Shown: piece after piece, positions 59,701 to 64,000 of the stretch
Layout: every line of letters begins with the position of its first letter
Numbering within the stretch: the stretch's first letter is position 1
Assembly (NCBI RefSeq): GCF_021130785.1
Contig: NC_060215.1
Location: 68,824,501 to 68,888,500 of the forward strand
DNA from: Homalodisca vitripennis
Lineage: Eukaryota > Arthropoda > Insecta > Hemiptera > Cicadellidae
Direction: 5' to 3'
DNA: 64,000 bases
Position numbers and translations under genes: made by a program
The notes under the pieces: model-generated
Told to the model about the DNA's origin: nothing
What the model saw: only the letters and a program-made list of their open reading frames with translations
Databases searched by the model: none

Positions 59701-62613
59701 TTTTGCATTTTCTTCAATCATGGCTCCCAGAACCAAAAAAAACCATAATCCAAAAATGTATGTACACACACATGCACACGTCATAGAACTAAACAGAAAG
59801 GTGTTTTTAAATTCTCAGGTCATTAAAAATAATGTTTAATCTTACTTGTTTTTTTTATATCTTGTAAAATTTTGAGAGAGCGGGCGTATAACATTTGGAG
59901 TAAAATGCAACAATGCTGAAATAAGTGTGAACACGATAAATGCCGTAATTCTCAATGGATTCATACTAAACTTGGTACAGATACATTATTTGCATATAGC
60001 TTGGATAAGTTTGTTATCTAGACTGAACCAATAAAATTTTTCAAGTGGACGACCAAAATTGACAATTTTTATACAATTGGCAAGCAATTACAATCAACAT
60101 TTATTCTTTCTAATTTTTCAATAACTCTGGTTTAAGATAGTGGCTATTCCAAGTTTTAGAAGTTTAAAATTAAATTGTCAGTGAATACCAACATAATTTT
60201 AGATGTTTTTTTTCACATTACAGATTTGTCCATGTGTACACTTAAATACTTAAAATTACTCACTTTATGTAATATGGGGCATTAGCATAAATCATTGTTA
60301 TTGCAGTTATATTTTTTTATATTTGACCGGTAAATTAAAATCAAAACTACAAATATCAAATTTAATAAAATTTGTTTTGCAAATTTCTATATCTGCCACA
60401 CAAATGTCTCAAATCAAACTTTGGAGGTCATTTTTCATTTTATGGAACAGAGTTTTTTTAAAGCTTTCTGAATACATAAATACAATGTCATCTATGAACA
60501 CAAATATATCTGTTTCAAATTTATTGTTTAGTAAATCATTAGTAGACAAAACCGACCCCTGAGGCACGTCAGCCTCAACAGGCAGGAATGCGCTGAAATG
60601 GTTATTGACTCACTTTTTTTATTTGACCAGAAAGAAAACTTAAACCAGCTCAAAGCATATCCTCTTATTCCAATTGATTCTAATTTCAATAACAAGATGC
60701 AATGGTTAACTAAATCAAAGGGCTTTTAAAGTCTGCAAACAATCCAGATCTTTTGTGTTTATTATTCATGCTTTTATAAATAAAAGGAAAAAATCCAATT
60801 GGAGCATCTTTGACAGTCTTATGTTCTGTAAATACAAACTGTTTTCTGTAGGATTACTATTAATGTCAAATCACAGTTTTTATTATCAGCTGATTGCTAG
60901 TTGAGAATGTCTACTTTTTTGGTTTGTTTATGTTTTGTCTAAATTGATGAATAAAATATTTGTTGTCAAAAAAGAAAGGTATTTTAGTAATTCTTTATTT
61001 TTTGTTTTGAAAGTTTATTTCTTTAAGATAGCACAATAACCTACTTTTAACGCATTTCTTAAATATTTTTGAAAATACTGACCAAAGTCTGATTGGACCT
61101 ATATTATCAATGATATGAGTTTTATTTTTTTAAGAAGAGGGATAGTGATAGTTTTCTTAAATGCCTGAGGAAAATTACCATGGTTGCAGCTAATGTTAAC
61201 TATATGACAAGTGACTGATTCAATATTGTGTGAAATATGTGTAAGCAAATTTGTAGTAAAACCATCATAAACATTAATAAATACTTAATTATATTTAATA
61301 TTTTATTATCAGTTGGCAATAGGAAAAATTATTTCATATGATTAATTTTGATAACAGGTTTAGGGTTTATATTTAGTTGTCGTGAGTCTGTTGAAGTGTG
61401 AATTTTGACGAAGAAGCTTACTGATGGTGTTGAAGAAGCAACACACTCCTTACTATCCAAGACCAGCTTATTTACATTTCCACAAACTGTTTTATTTATT
61501 ACCTACTATTGTTGCCCAAAGTCACCATTATAATTATTTATTAACTTTTTATAATAACTGTATTTTATAGATTCAGTATCATTTCCAAGTTTGCTAACAA
61601 AATATTTACAATATTTTTGGAAAATATATATATCATAAGGTCTTTTTATACATGCTGGGTAAAGTCCTTTTCTTAATAATATTTAAAATATTACTATTTA
61701 TCCAGGGACTAAAGGCTTTAACTTTACTTAACTTAAAGACTGAACTTGGCTCATTAATTTTTTGTTTTACTAATCCCTTGTTTTGTATTCATTAAAATTA
61801 CACTATTTAAAATGAAAGAACAAGTTTCAGAACATTTTTTGCCATCTGTTTGATTTAAAACAATATTCCAATCAAAATTCAGTTATTTTTAATATATTAA
61901 ATCATAGTAAATCACTATGTATCCAAACTTCACTAACACAAAAATACTTAGTTTTATTTCATTATTTTCCACCAAAAATGAATTAAAACTTGTTCTCATA
62001 CTTCTCATGTTTACATAAATAAACAACACGTATTTACAACCCAATGGAGGATAGAAAAAATAACTTTCTAAGAACTATAAACTAAACCTAGACTTTTATT
62101 ACTATGCATTGAGAAAAGAATGCACAGTAGTGCAATGGTGACTTTGGAGGAGACCCGTGCAATCGAGGAGGGAAGCATCACTGCTTTTACATAGTAAGCA
62201 TGATGTCAGTAATCAAAGGTGGTGCTCCTCTTGGTGGGGCACCGAATTCATCTGTATTGTTGATTAGTGCCTCGTATTTTTACCAGTATTAATAAATAAC
62301 AAGTCCCAATTATTTTCAAATGATTTATGTAGCAATACAACTTTTGACCCTGAGATAACTTTATGTAAAAATACAATGCCAACCCCTAAAAACCAAACCT
62401 GCCCATCTCTAGTTACCAGGTAATGTTTGGTAATCTATCTTAAATCAAACTAATTTTATTTATTCAAATTCAAATGACATAAAATATATATTTTTTCAAT
62501 TGTTTCAGGTGTGGCATTTAGTAAAACATCATGACACCGATGCACAAAAAGAAGGTGAACGTGGAAACAAAATGGTGTCTGAAATTTACCTCACAAGATT
62601 ATTAGCGACAAAG
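26562..62613 (+). CDS. PlexA: Plexin A-like semaphorin receptor, 20 internal exons (both ends outside the window)
   Basis: Twenty exons join in frame to 1,330 codons (numbering below counts from the first visible residue): C-terminal sema (1-104), PSI 1 (about 113-150), linker with IPT-like fold, PSI 2 (about 257-295), PSI 3 (about 420-455), IPT repeats (about 460-845), a transmembrane helix (about 877-899), a basic juxtamembrane/coiled-coil segment, GAP segment 1 with [11 protein letters not shown] and LLLRRTESV (about 935-1136), and the Rho-GTPase-binding domain (about 1137-1250). Plexins are plasma-membrane receptors for semaphorins; their split GAP domain acts on Rap-type GTPases and the inserted domain binds Rac/Rnd-type GTPases. 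A-type rather than B-type is inferred from remembered similarity to fly PlexA. The start, signal peptide, most of sema, and GAP segment 2 with its third arginine are outside. All junctions are GT-AG. No stop or frameshift interrupts it. Confidence 0.95.
26745..28300 (+). other. Plexin intron 1
   Basis: This 1,556-nt intron carries the foldback MITE at 27,487-27,815. A further gacacctgaagaagaaaat segment near 28,128 resembles Penelope-type ends weakly. Nothing else is recognised. Confidence 0.85.
27487..27815. mobile_element. Foldback Tc1/mariner-type MITE
   Basis: Two arms of about 140 bp (27,487-27,625 and 27,676-27,815) are nearly perfect reverse complements around a 50-bp centre. The tips are cagggtgtcaattaag and its complement, flanked by TA on each side. 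It has no coding capacity. Transcribed with the plexin intron, it would fold into a very long hairpin. Confidence 0.9.
28301..28429 (+). CDS. PlexA: Plexin exon b: end of sema domain
   Basis: It has 43 codons, phase 0, opening [16 protein letters not shown] and ending HLYVMTEKK. The final sema strand leads directly into PSI 1. The acceptor is TTTTTAG and the donor is GTAAGT. Confidence 0.95.
28430..29777 (+). other. Plexin intron 2
   Basis: It holds a run of 12 G at 29,420-29,431 and a GC-richer segment (about 29,080-29,640) that looks inserted but matches no family I recognise. Confidence 0.7.
29778..29878 (+). CDS. PlexA: Plexin exon c: PSI module 1, first half
   Basis: It reads [20 protein letters not shown], then [11 protein letters not shown], the C-x5-C-x2-C-x7-C-x2-C cysteine spacing of a PSI domain. 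It ends in phase 2 (AA, completed by A of the next exon). The donor GTTAGT is a little off consensus. Confidence 0.95.
29879..31754 (+). other. Plexin intron 3
   Basis: Very AT-rich. No gene or recognisable element seen. Confidence 0.7.
31755..31884 (+). CDS. PlexA: Plexin exon d: PSI module 1, second half
   Basis: It completes the split Lys codon and reads [17 protein letters not shown], then LQRTTART. It supplies the last PSI cysteines. The donor is GTATGT. Confidence 0.95.
31885..33683 (+). other. Plexin intron 4
   Basis: AT-rich. No gene or recognisable element seen. Confidence 0.7.
33684..33846 (+). CDS. PlexA: Plexin exon e: IPT-like linker between PSI 1 and PSI 2
   Basis: It begins [19 protein letters not shown] and ends LLPSIPQGQ. 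It has 54 codons plus one base (phase 1). The segment has the YxCxF-like IPT features that link plexin PSI modules. The donor is GTGAGT. Confidence 0.94.
34372..34412 (-). ncRNA. Hammerhead-like motif, probably a degenerate Penelope-type end
   Basis: On the minus strand: GTGAAGA (one base from core CUGANGA), a short hairpin TGGC/GCT, then GAAA, a short ACATGT palindrome and GTC, the usual cleavage triplet. This order (core, stem II, GAAA, tiny stem III, GUC) matches minimal type-I hammerheads of Penelope-like elements. It has a core mutation, so it is probably inactive. Confidence 0.4.
35145..35362. repeat. Inverted repeat containing hammerhead-like motifs in both arms
   Basis: The arms (about 35,145-35,224 and 35,282-35,362) are strongly complementary around a centre of about 55 nt. 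On the plus strand the right arm reads GTGAAGA, a stem-loop GTTCTC-ATT-GAGTAC, then GAAA, GGCC and TC. On the minus strand the left arm reads CTGAAGA with the same order but a changed GAAA box. It may be two head-to-head ends of a Penelope-like element or retrozyme-like repeat. Confidence 0.5.
37071..37279 (+). CDS. PlexA: Plexin exon f: PSI module 2
   Basis: It opens [17 protein letters not shown] (first codon split) and contains [28 protein letters not shown] and ENC, the second PSI cysteine set. It ends GVS in phase 0. The donor is GTAAGT. Confidence 0.96.
37280..37649 (+). other. Plexin intron 6
   Basis: This short 370-nt intron has a TCTTTCAG acceptor. Nothing else is seen. Confidence 0.9.
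37650..37781 (+). CDS. PlexA: Plexin exon g: linker after PSI 2
   Basis: It has 44 codons, phase 0: [14 protein letters not shown], then LRVKVHIIG. It carries a potential N-glycosylation site (NAT). The donor is GTAAGT. Confidence 0.95.
37782..38145 (+). other. Plexin intron 7
   Basis: A short 364-nt intron with a good poly-T tract and TTACAG acceptor. Confidence 0.9.
38146..38347 (+). CDS. PlexA: Plexin exon h: linker before PSI 3
   Basis: It has 67 codons plus one base: [18 protein letters not shown], then [12 protein letters not shown] and LDNPDNIH, the segment leading to the VxxYRC start of PSI 3. The donor GTATTT is weak, but the downstream phase fits only this junction. Confidence 0.93.
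38348..40306 (+). other. Plexin intron 8
   Basis: It is largely occupied by the decayed mariner at 39,199-40,095. Confidence 0.85.
39199..40095 (+). pseudogene. Decayed mariner-family transposase
   Basis: The sequence starts ATG for MTERLEQ, the N terminus of a common insect mariner family. Scattered across frames are TVEETWVFQ (39,583-39,609), YAPQGQ (39,745-39,762), [25 protein letters not shown] (second catalytic Asp, about 39,852-39,875) and [15 protein letters not shown] (third Asp region, ending about 39,993). The usual TGDETW has become TVEETW, so the first catalytic Asp is replaced by Glu. Many stops and frameshifts and an internal deletion in the DNA-binding region make it dead. It lies in the same orientation as the plexin gene, inside an intron. 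Confidence 0.87.
40307..41052 (+). CDS. PlexA: Plexin exon i: PSI module 3 and first IPT repeats
   Basis: This is the largest exon (746 nt). It gives [19 protein letters not shown] and [13 protein letters not shown] (PSI 3), then IPT 1 starting [20 protein letters not shown], and IPT 2 starting [15 protein letters not shown]. It ends GVASQ, the start of IPT 3. Sequons occur at NHT and NIT. The donor is GTAAAT. Confidence 0.97.
41053..42910 (+). other. Plexin intron 9
   Basis: It contains a 146-codon open stretch (41,771-42,211) within a slightly GC-richer segment. It has no recognisable motif and is treated as chance or an unidentified repeat. Confidence 0.65.
42911..43030 (+). CDS. PlexA: Plexin exon j: IPT 3
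   Basis: It has 40 codons, phase 0: [20 protein letters not shown], then [11 protein letters not shown]. The GG-x-x-(I/V)-T-(I/V)-x-G pattern is typical of IPT folds. The donor is GTAAGT. Confidence 0.95.
43031..43525 (+). other. Plexin intron 10
   Basis: 495 nt, AT-rich, nothing recognised. Confidence 0.85.
43526..43768 (+). CDS. PlexA: Plexin exon k: IPT 3 to IPT 4
   Basis: It has 81 codons, phase 0: [17 protein letters not shown], then [19 protein letters not shown] and YLTIN. It joins the end of one IPT repeat to the start of the last. The donor is GTGAGT. Confidence 0.95.
43769..44280 (+). other. Plexin intron 11
   Basis: 512 nt with a CTTTTTCAAG acceptor. Nothing else recognised. Confidence 0.85.
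44281..44457 (+). CDS. PlexA: Plexin exon l: last IPT repeat
   Basis: It has 59 codons, phase 0: [18 protein letters not shown], then [11 protein letters not shown] and SLPEVV. The C-x-V-T and LTCRPP ending is the usual IPT closing strand. The donor is GTGAGT. Confidence 0.95.
44458..47591 (+). other. Plexin intron 12
   Basis: It holds a small MITE-like inverted repeat at 47,228-47,371. A segment near 46,650-46,860 with slightly more complex composition was not identified. Confidence 0.7.
47228..47371. mobile_element. Small MITE-like inverted repeat with nested hairpin
   Basis: The ends ttcagctccttttcatcttc and its near-complement at 47,343-47,371 form arms of about 29 bp with a few mismatches. 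A second palindrome, atctgaaac/gtttcagat (47,261-47,283), sits inside. No coding content; target duplication unclear. Confidence 0.65.
47592..47847 (+). CDS. PlexA: Plexin exon m: membrane-proximal strand, transmembrane helix, juxtamembrane segment
   Basis: It has 85 codons plus one base. After [14 protein letters not shown] comes the single transmembrane helix [20 protein letters not shown] followed by the basic stop-transfer [25 protein letters not shown] then forms the juxtamembrane coiled coil that, in the family, controls dimerisation and GAP activity. The donor is GTAATG. Confidence 0.97.
47848..50546 (+). other. Plexin intron 13
   Basis: It contains a piggyBac-like element (48,614-49,505) and a second piggyBac-like terminus at 49,510. 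The remainder is AT-rich and unrecognised. Confidence 0.75.
48614..49505. mobile_element. Non-autonomous piggyBac-like element
   Basis: TTAA at 48,610-48,613 is followed by cccgtttagtgcc. The right end gggcactgaaaggg is followed by TTAA at 49,506-49,509. TTAA duplication and CCCTTT-(A/G)-x-TGCC-type tips are typical of piggyBac relatives. No transposase is seen in the 892 bp. The arms diverge beyond about 15 bp. Confidence 0.68.
50547..50811 (+). CDS. PlexA: Plexin exon n: start of cytoplasmic GAP domain
   Basis: It opens [20 protein letters not shown] (first codon split) and continues [14 protein letters not shown], then [20 protein letters not shown] and RYFSMRD. This is GAP segment 1, highly conserved in plexins. 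It ends in phase 2 (AG). The donor GTCAGA is non-consensus beyond GT. Confidence 0.96.
51255..51900 (-). pseudogene. Decayed Tc1/mariner-type transposase fragment
   Basis: Minus-strand frames give a sequence like [18 protein letters not shown] (helix-turn-helix region), then [31 protein letters not shown] (in the place of TGDETW, first catalytic Asp) and [18 protein letters not shown], the strand before the second Asp. Stops and frameshifts are frequent. It runs opposite to the plexin gene. Confidence 0.78.
52546..52800 (-). pseudogene. C-terminal Tc1/mariner-type transposase fragment
   Basis: The minus strand reads [13 protein letters not shown] (from the usual WPxRSPDLxPLDFFLWG), then [19 protein letters not shown] sequence across a frameshift, and [20 protein letters not shown] with a stop at 52,548-52,546. 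It is a remnant of the region around the third catalytic residue and the C terminus. Confidence 0.72.
53038..53175 (+). CDS. PlexA: Plexin exon o: GAP segment 1, centre
   Basis: It completes Arg, then [20 protein letters not shown] and [12 protein letters not shown]. Only the first two bases of the second Arg of the Arg-Arg pair are encoded here; the third is in the next exon. The donor is GTAAAT. Confidence 0.97.
53176..54558 (+). other. Plexin intron 15
   Basis: 1,383 nt, AT-rich. It interrupts the Arg codon of LLLRR. No element recognised. Confidence 0.8.
54559..54772 (+). CDS. PlexA: Plexin exon p: GAP segment 1, end
   Basis: It finishes the Arg codon and reads [20 protein letters not shown], then [20 protein letters not shown] and [10 protein letters not shown]. 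It is strongly conserved across plexins and ends in phase 0. The donor is GTGAGT. Confidence 0.97.
54773..55451 (+). other. Plexin intron 16
   Basis: 679 nt, AT-rich, nothing recognised. Confidence 0.85.
55452..55635 (+). CDS. PlexA: Plexin exon q: Rho-GTPase-binding domain, first part
   Basis: It reads [13 protein letters not shown], then [20 protein letters not shown] and PRKDDLDV. The [14 protein letters not shown] strand-helix is the ubiquitin-like core of the RBD inserted in plexin GAP domains, which binds Rac/Rnd-type GTPases. It ends in phase 1. Confidence 0.96.
55636..58832 (+). other. Plexin intron 17
   Basis: It contains the 1,364-bp piggyBac-like element at 56,719-58,082. The rest is AT-rich. 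Confidence 0.85.
56719..58082. mobile_element. piggyBac-like non-autonomous element with TTAA duplication
   Basis: TTAA (56,715-56,718) precedes ccctttgagtgccacag, and the complement of ctctttgagtgccacag precedes TTAA (58,083-58,086). A 15-bp subterminal inverted repeat, tgcataaagtgccag, occurs at 56,756-56,770 and as its complement at 58,024-58,038. A further internal inverted repeat pairs about 57,545-57,590 with 57,800-57,845. No transposase frame is visible. CpG is frequent inside, unlike the host intron, suggesting recent arrival. Confidence 0.82.
58833..58936 (+). CDS. PlexA: Plexin exon r: Rho-GTPase-binding domain, middle
   Basis: It reads [18 protein letters not shown], then [14 protein letters not shown] (first codon split). 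An internal GGTAGG resembles a donor but is read through. It is followed by a 161-nt intron with donor GTAAGT. Confidence 0.96.
59098..59286 (+). CDS. PlexA: Plexin exon s: Rho-GTPase-binding domain end and linker
   Basis: It has 63 codons: [20 protein letters not shown] closes the RBD. A Ser/Pro-rich linker ([14 protein letters not shown], then HDHDGGLK) then leads back to the GAP fold. The linker is the least conserved stretch in the cytoplasmic part. The donor is GTAATA. Confidence 0.95.
59287..62508 (+). other. Plexin intron 19
   Basis: It contains an antisense LINE reverse-transcriptase fragment (about 60,320-61,800). A CpG-richer patch lies at about 59,555-59,635 and a GC-richer unidentified patch at 62,100-62,270. 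Confidence 0.75.
60320..61800 (-). pseudogene. Non-LTR retrotransposon (LINE) reverse transcriptase fragment, CR1/Jockey-like
   Basis: Minus-strand frames give, in order from high to low coordinates: [16 protein letters not shown] (region before RT, about 61,690), [16 protein letters not shown] (about 61,130-61,180), [20 protein letters not shown] (61,050-61,106), GLFADFKS (RT motif A with its Asp, about 60,730), [15 protein letters not shown] sequence (about 60,640), [10 protein letters not shown] (motif B, about 60,550-60,580) and FIDDIVF (motif C, FxDD, about 60,480-60,500). Several frameshifts, stops and a deletion after GSVL (the usual GPLLFxIYI is missing) make it dead. It is antisense within the plexin intron. 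Confidence 0.85.
62509..62613 (+). CDS. PlexA: Plexin exon t: GAP domain resumes
   Basis: It has 35 codons: [20 protein letters not shown], then [14 protein letters not shown], the conserved re-entry into the GAP fold after the RBD insertion. In the family the next segment starts GTLQKFVDDLF; it is not present before the window ends. The donor is GTAAGT. Confidence 0.97.
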
Positions 62614-64000
62614 GTAAGTCGATATTTATTATTCATTACATTACCTAGACTTCATCAAGCTACGCAGAACATATCAGTGGGGTTCAGTTGCCACATACAA
62701 AATATATAAACCATAAAGTTTTAGTTTTTGTATTACAAATATTTCATTATATTCCATTATTAGATTATTGATGACTCTCGATACTGTGGCTCTTTCATTC
62801 TATTCCAATATCAATATTTTCAAAGTGATATTCAAAAGTAAAGTAAAAATAATATTCACAGGTGACCGCTGATCAACATTGTGCAAATTACTAATCGTTA
62901 ATACTTGATATTGTTGTAATTTTTATATGGAATATGTACGTAGGTAAAATAGTTAAAAAACTACCATTGTTTGGTGAATATTTTGCTTGCAGTTAGCATT
63001 TTCTTTATGTATGTTCATGCTGCCTATGTGTCTGCTGTGAATTTTTATGGATGACAGCTGAATAGCAGTACACAAATTACAGATCATGCTTGTAACATTC
63101 CTTGAGATGAAAAAGCAAAGATAGATAACCGAAGTAACAAATTATGGTAGTTTTGTAAATAATTTTTTATTTATAGTATGTATTTCCCACATTGCCATGA
63201 GTCTACAGCATCTATTCGCGGAAAAAAAGGTGATCAATAGAATGCAAATTACCGATCGCTACAAGAAGTTGTGGGTGTACTTTGTATTTGAAAATCCATA
63301 GGTAACCAAATTAACAAATTATTATAGTTTTGTAAATTATGTTTATCCTGCAGTTCTTATTTCCTATGTTTGTGCATTGCTCCGTGCCTGGTGCATCTGT
63401 GCACAGATGTCCACTCCTTGGTGGTGTACAGTCATACAATTGCTGATTATTTTTTGTAGTTGTATAAATATGCCCTCTATAAGAATATATGTATGTTTAT
63501 ATTTAACACTTATTATCATGGCTAATGGTTTGAAATATTGGCTGGCAGCTCCTAATGGCCAGATTTTCTTTAACAACAACAAAACCAAAGTTAGTGTATT
63601 ATATTCTTAGTTACAAGTAACACAGGAATCAGCATCGAATTGAGAATCAAGACCATAATTTTGATATTGGGATTCAATTTTTTTTAATATTGTTCAACCC
63701 TTAATGTACACTTGTATACAGAGGAACTTGGATAATTTGAAAGCTTAAGGGACCAATGATAAAATTTAAAATAGCTATATTTCAAATTATGCAGACATTT
63801 TCATTAGTGTATTGGACTTGACATGACTTGGAGAGAGGTTCAAACTTCTTACCATTTTGGAGTTATATCTGAACTAGAAATGAACCATTATTATTACACT
63901 CAGAAGTCGAATAAATATTTACAGTTTAAAATGTGCACAAGGAAACAATGATTAATCTCATTCATTAACCTTTTGGGTTTGAACTATTATATAAACATGT
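62614..64000 (+). other. Plexin intron 20 (incomplete)
   Basis: The next plexin exon is not found. It contains the degenerate tandem repeat at 62,861-63,405. The remainder shows nothing recognisable. Confidence 0.7.
62861..63405. repeat. Degenerate tandem repeat, about 180-bp unit, three copies
   Basis: Units start near 62,861 (ggtgaccgctgatcaac), 63,052 (gacagctgaatagcag) and 63,229 (ggtgatcaatagaatgc). Each continues with caaattac-x-(g/a)atc, then a taaccaaattaacaaatta-like stretch, agttttgtaaat and a ttcctatgttt-like stretch. The second and third are clearly alignable; the first is more diverged. Confidence 0.6.

Noticed and set aside
63364..63610. Open frames on both strands near the window end
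   Set aside because: Neither resembles the expected next plexin exon (GTLQKFVDDLF in the family) and no good splice sites frame them.

Overview
The window is a piece of an insect nuclear genome. It is AT-rich, has long introns with consensus GT-AG junctions, and is littered with arthropod-type transposon remnants. The one real gene is a plexin whose cytoplasmic exons read like insect Plexin A. Large introns, many DNA transposons and a CpG-depleted gene body suggest a hemimetabolous insect, perhaps a hemipteran; that placement is a guess.

Region 1 (about 1-26,560) has no exon I can defend. It is either the long 5' intron of the plexin gene or sequence upstream of it. It holds an inverted-repeat hairpin (92-271), a decayed pogo/Tigger-type transposon with 25-bp terminal repeats, TA duplications and a broken transposase gene (1671-4795), a TG/CG microsatellite, a hAT-like non-autonomous element (6087-6837), a 127-bp tandem duplication (9614-9867), a GC-richer repeat (20,080-20,825), a hammerhead-like motif (about 24,460) and a mariner-type MITE (25,644-26,302). 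CpG is frequent here up to about 24.5 kb.

Region 2 (26,562-62,613, + strand) carries 20 consecutive plexin exons. They total 3,990 nt (1,330 codons) and every exon phase matches its neighbour. They encode the end of the sema domain, three PSI modules, the IPT/TIG repeats, the transmembrane helix, the first half of the split GAP domain with its Arg-Arg pair, and the Rho-GTPase-binding domain. About 350-400 N-terminal residues (start codon, signal peptide, most of sema) and the C-terminal second half of the GAP domain lie outside the window. The product would be a semaphorin receptor that couples extracellular guidance cues to Rap/Rho-family GTPases and the cytoskeleton.

The introns are CpG-poor and carry passengers: a foldback mariner MITE (intron 1), two Penelope/hammerhead-like pieces (intron 5), a dead mariner with a recognisable MTERLEQ start (intron 8), a small MITE (intron 12), piggyBac-like TTAA elements (introns 13 and 17), two minus-strand Tc1/mariner fragments (intron 14), a minus-strand LINE reverse-transcriptase fragment (intron 19) and a degenerate tandem repeat of about 180 bp (62,861-63,405).

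I did not find a clearly new gene system. The most unusual structures are the hammerhead-ribozyme-like motifs inside inverted repeats, the PHD-finger-tailed pogo transposase with its subterminal motif arrays, and the sharp change in CpG content near 24.5 kb. All calls are by eye, and family assignments rest on remembered motifs, not on searches.
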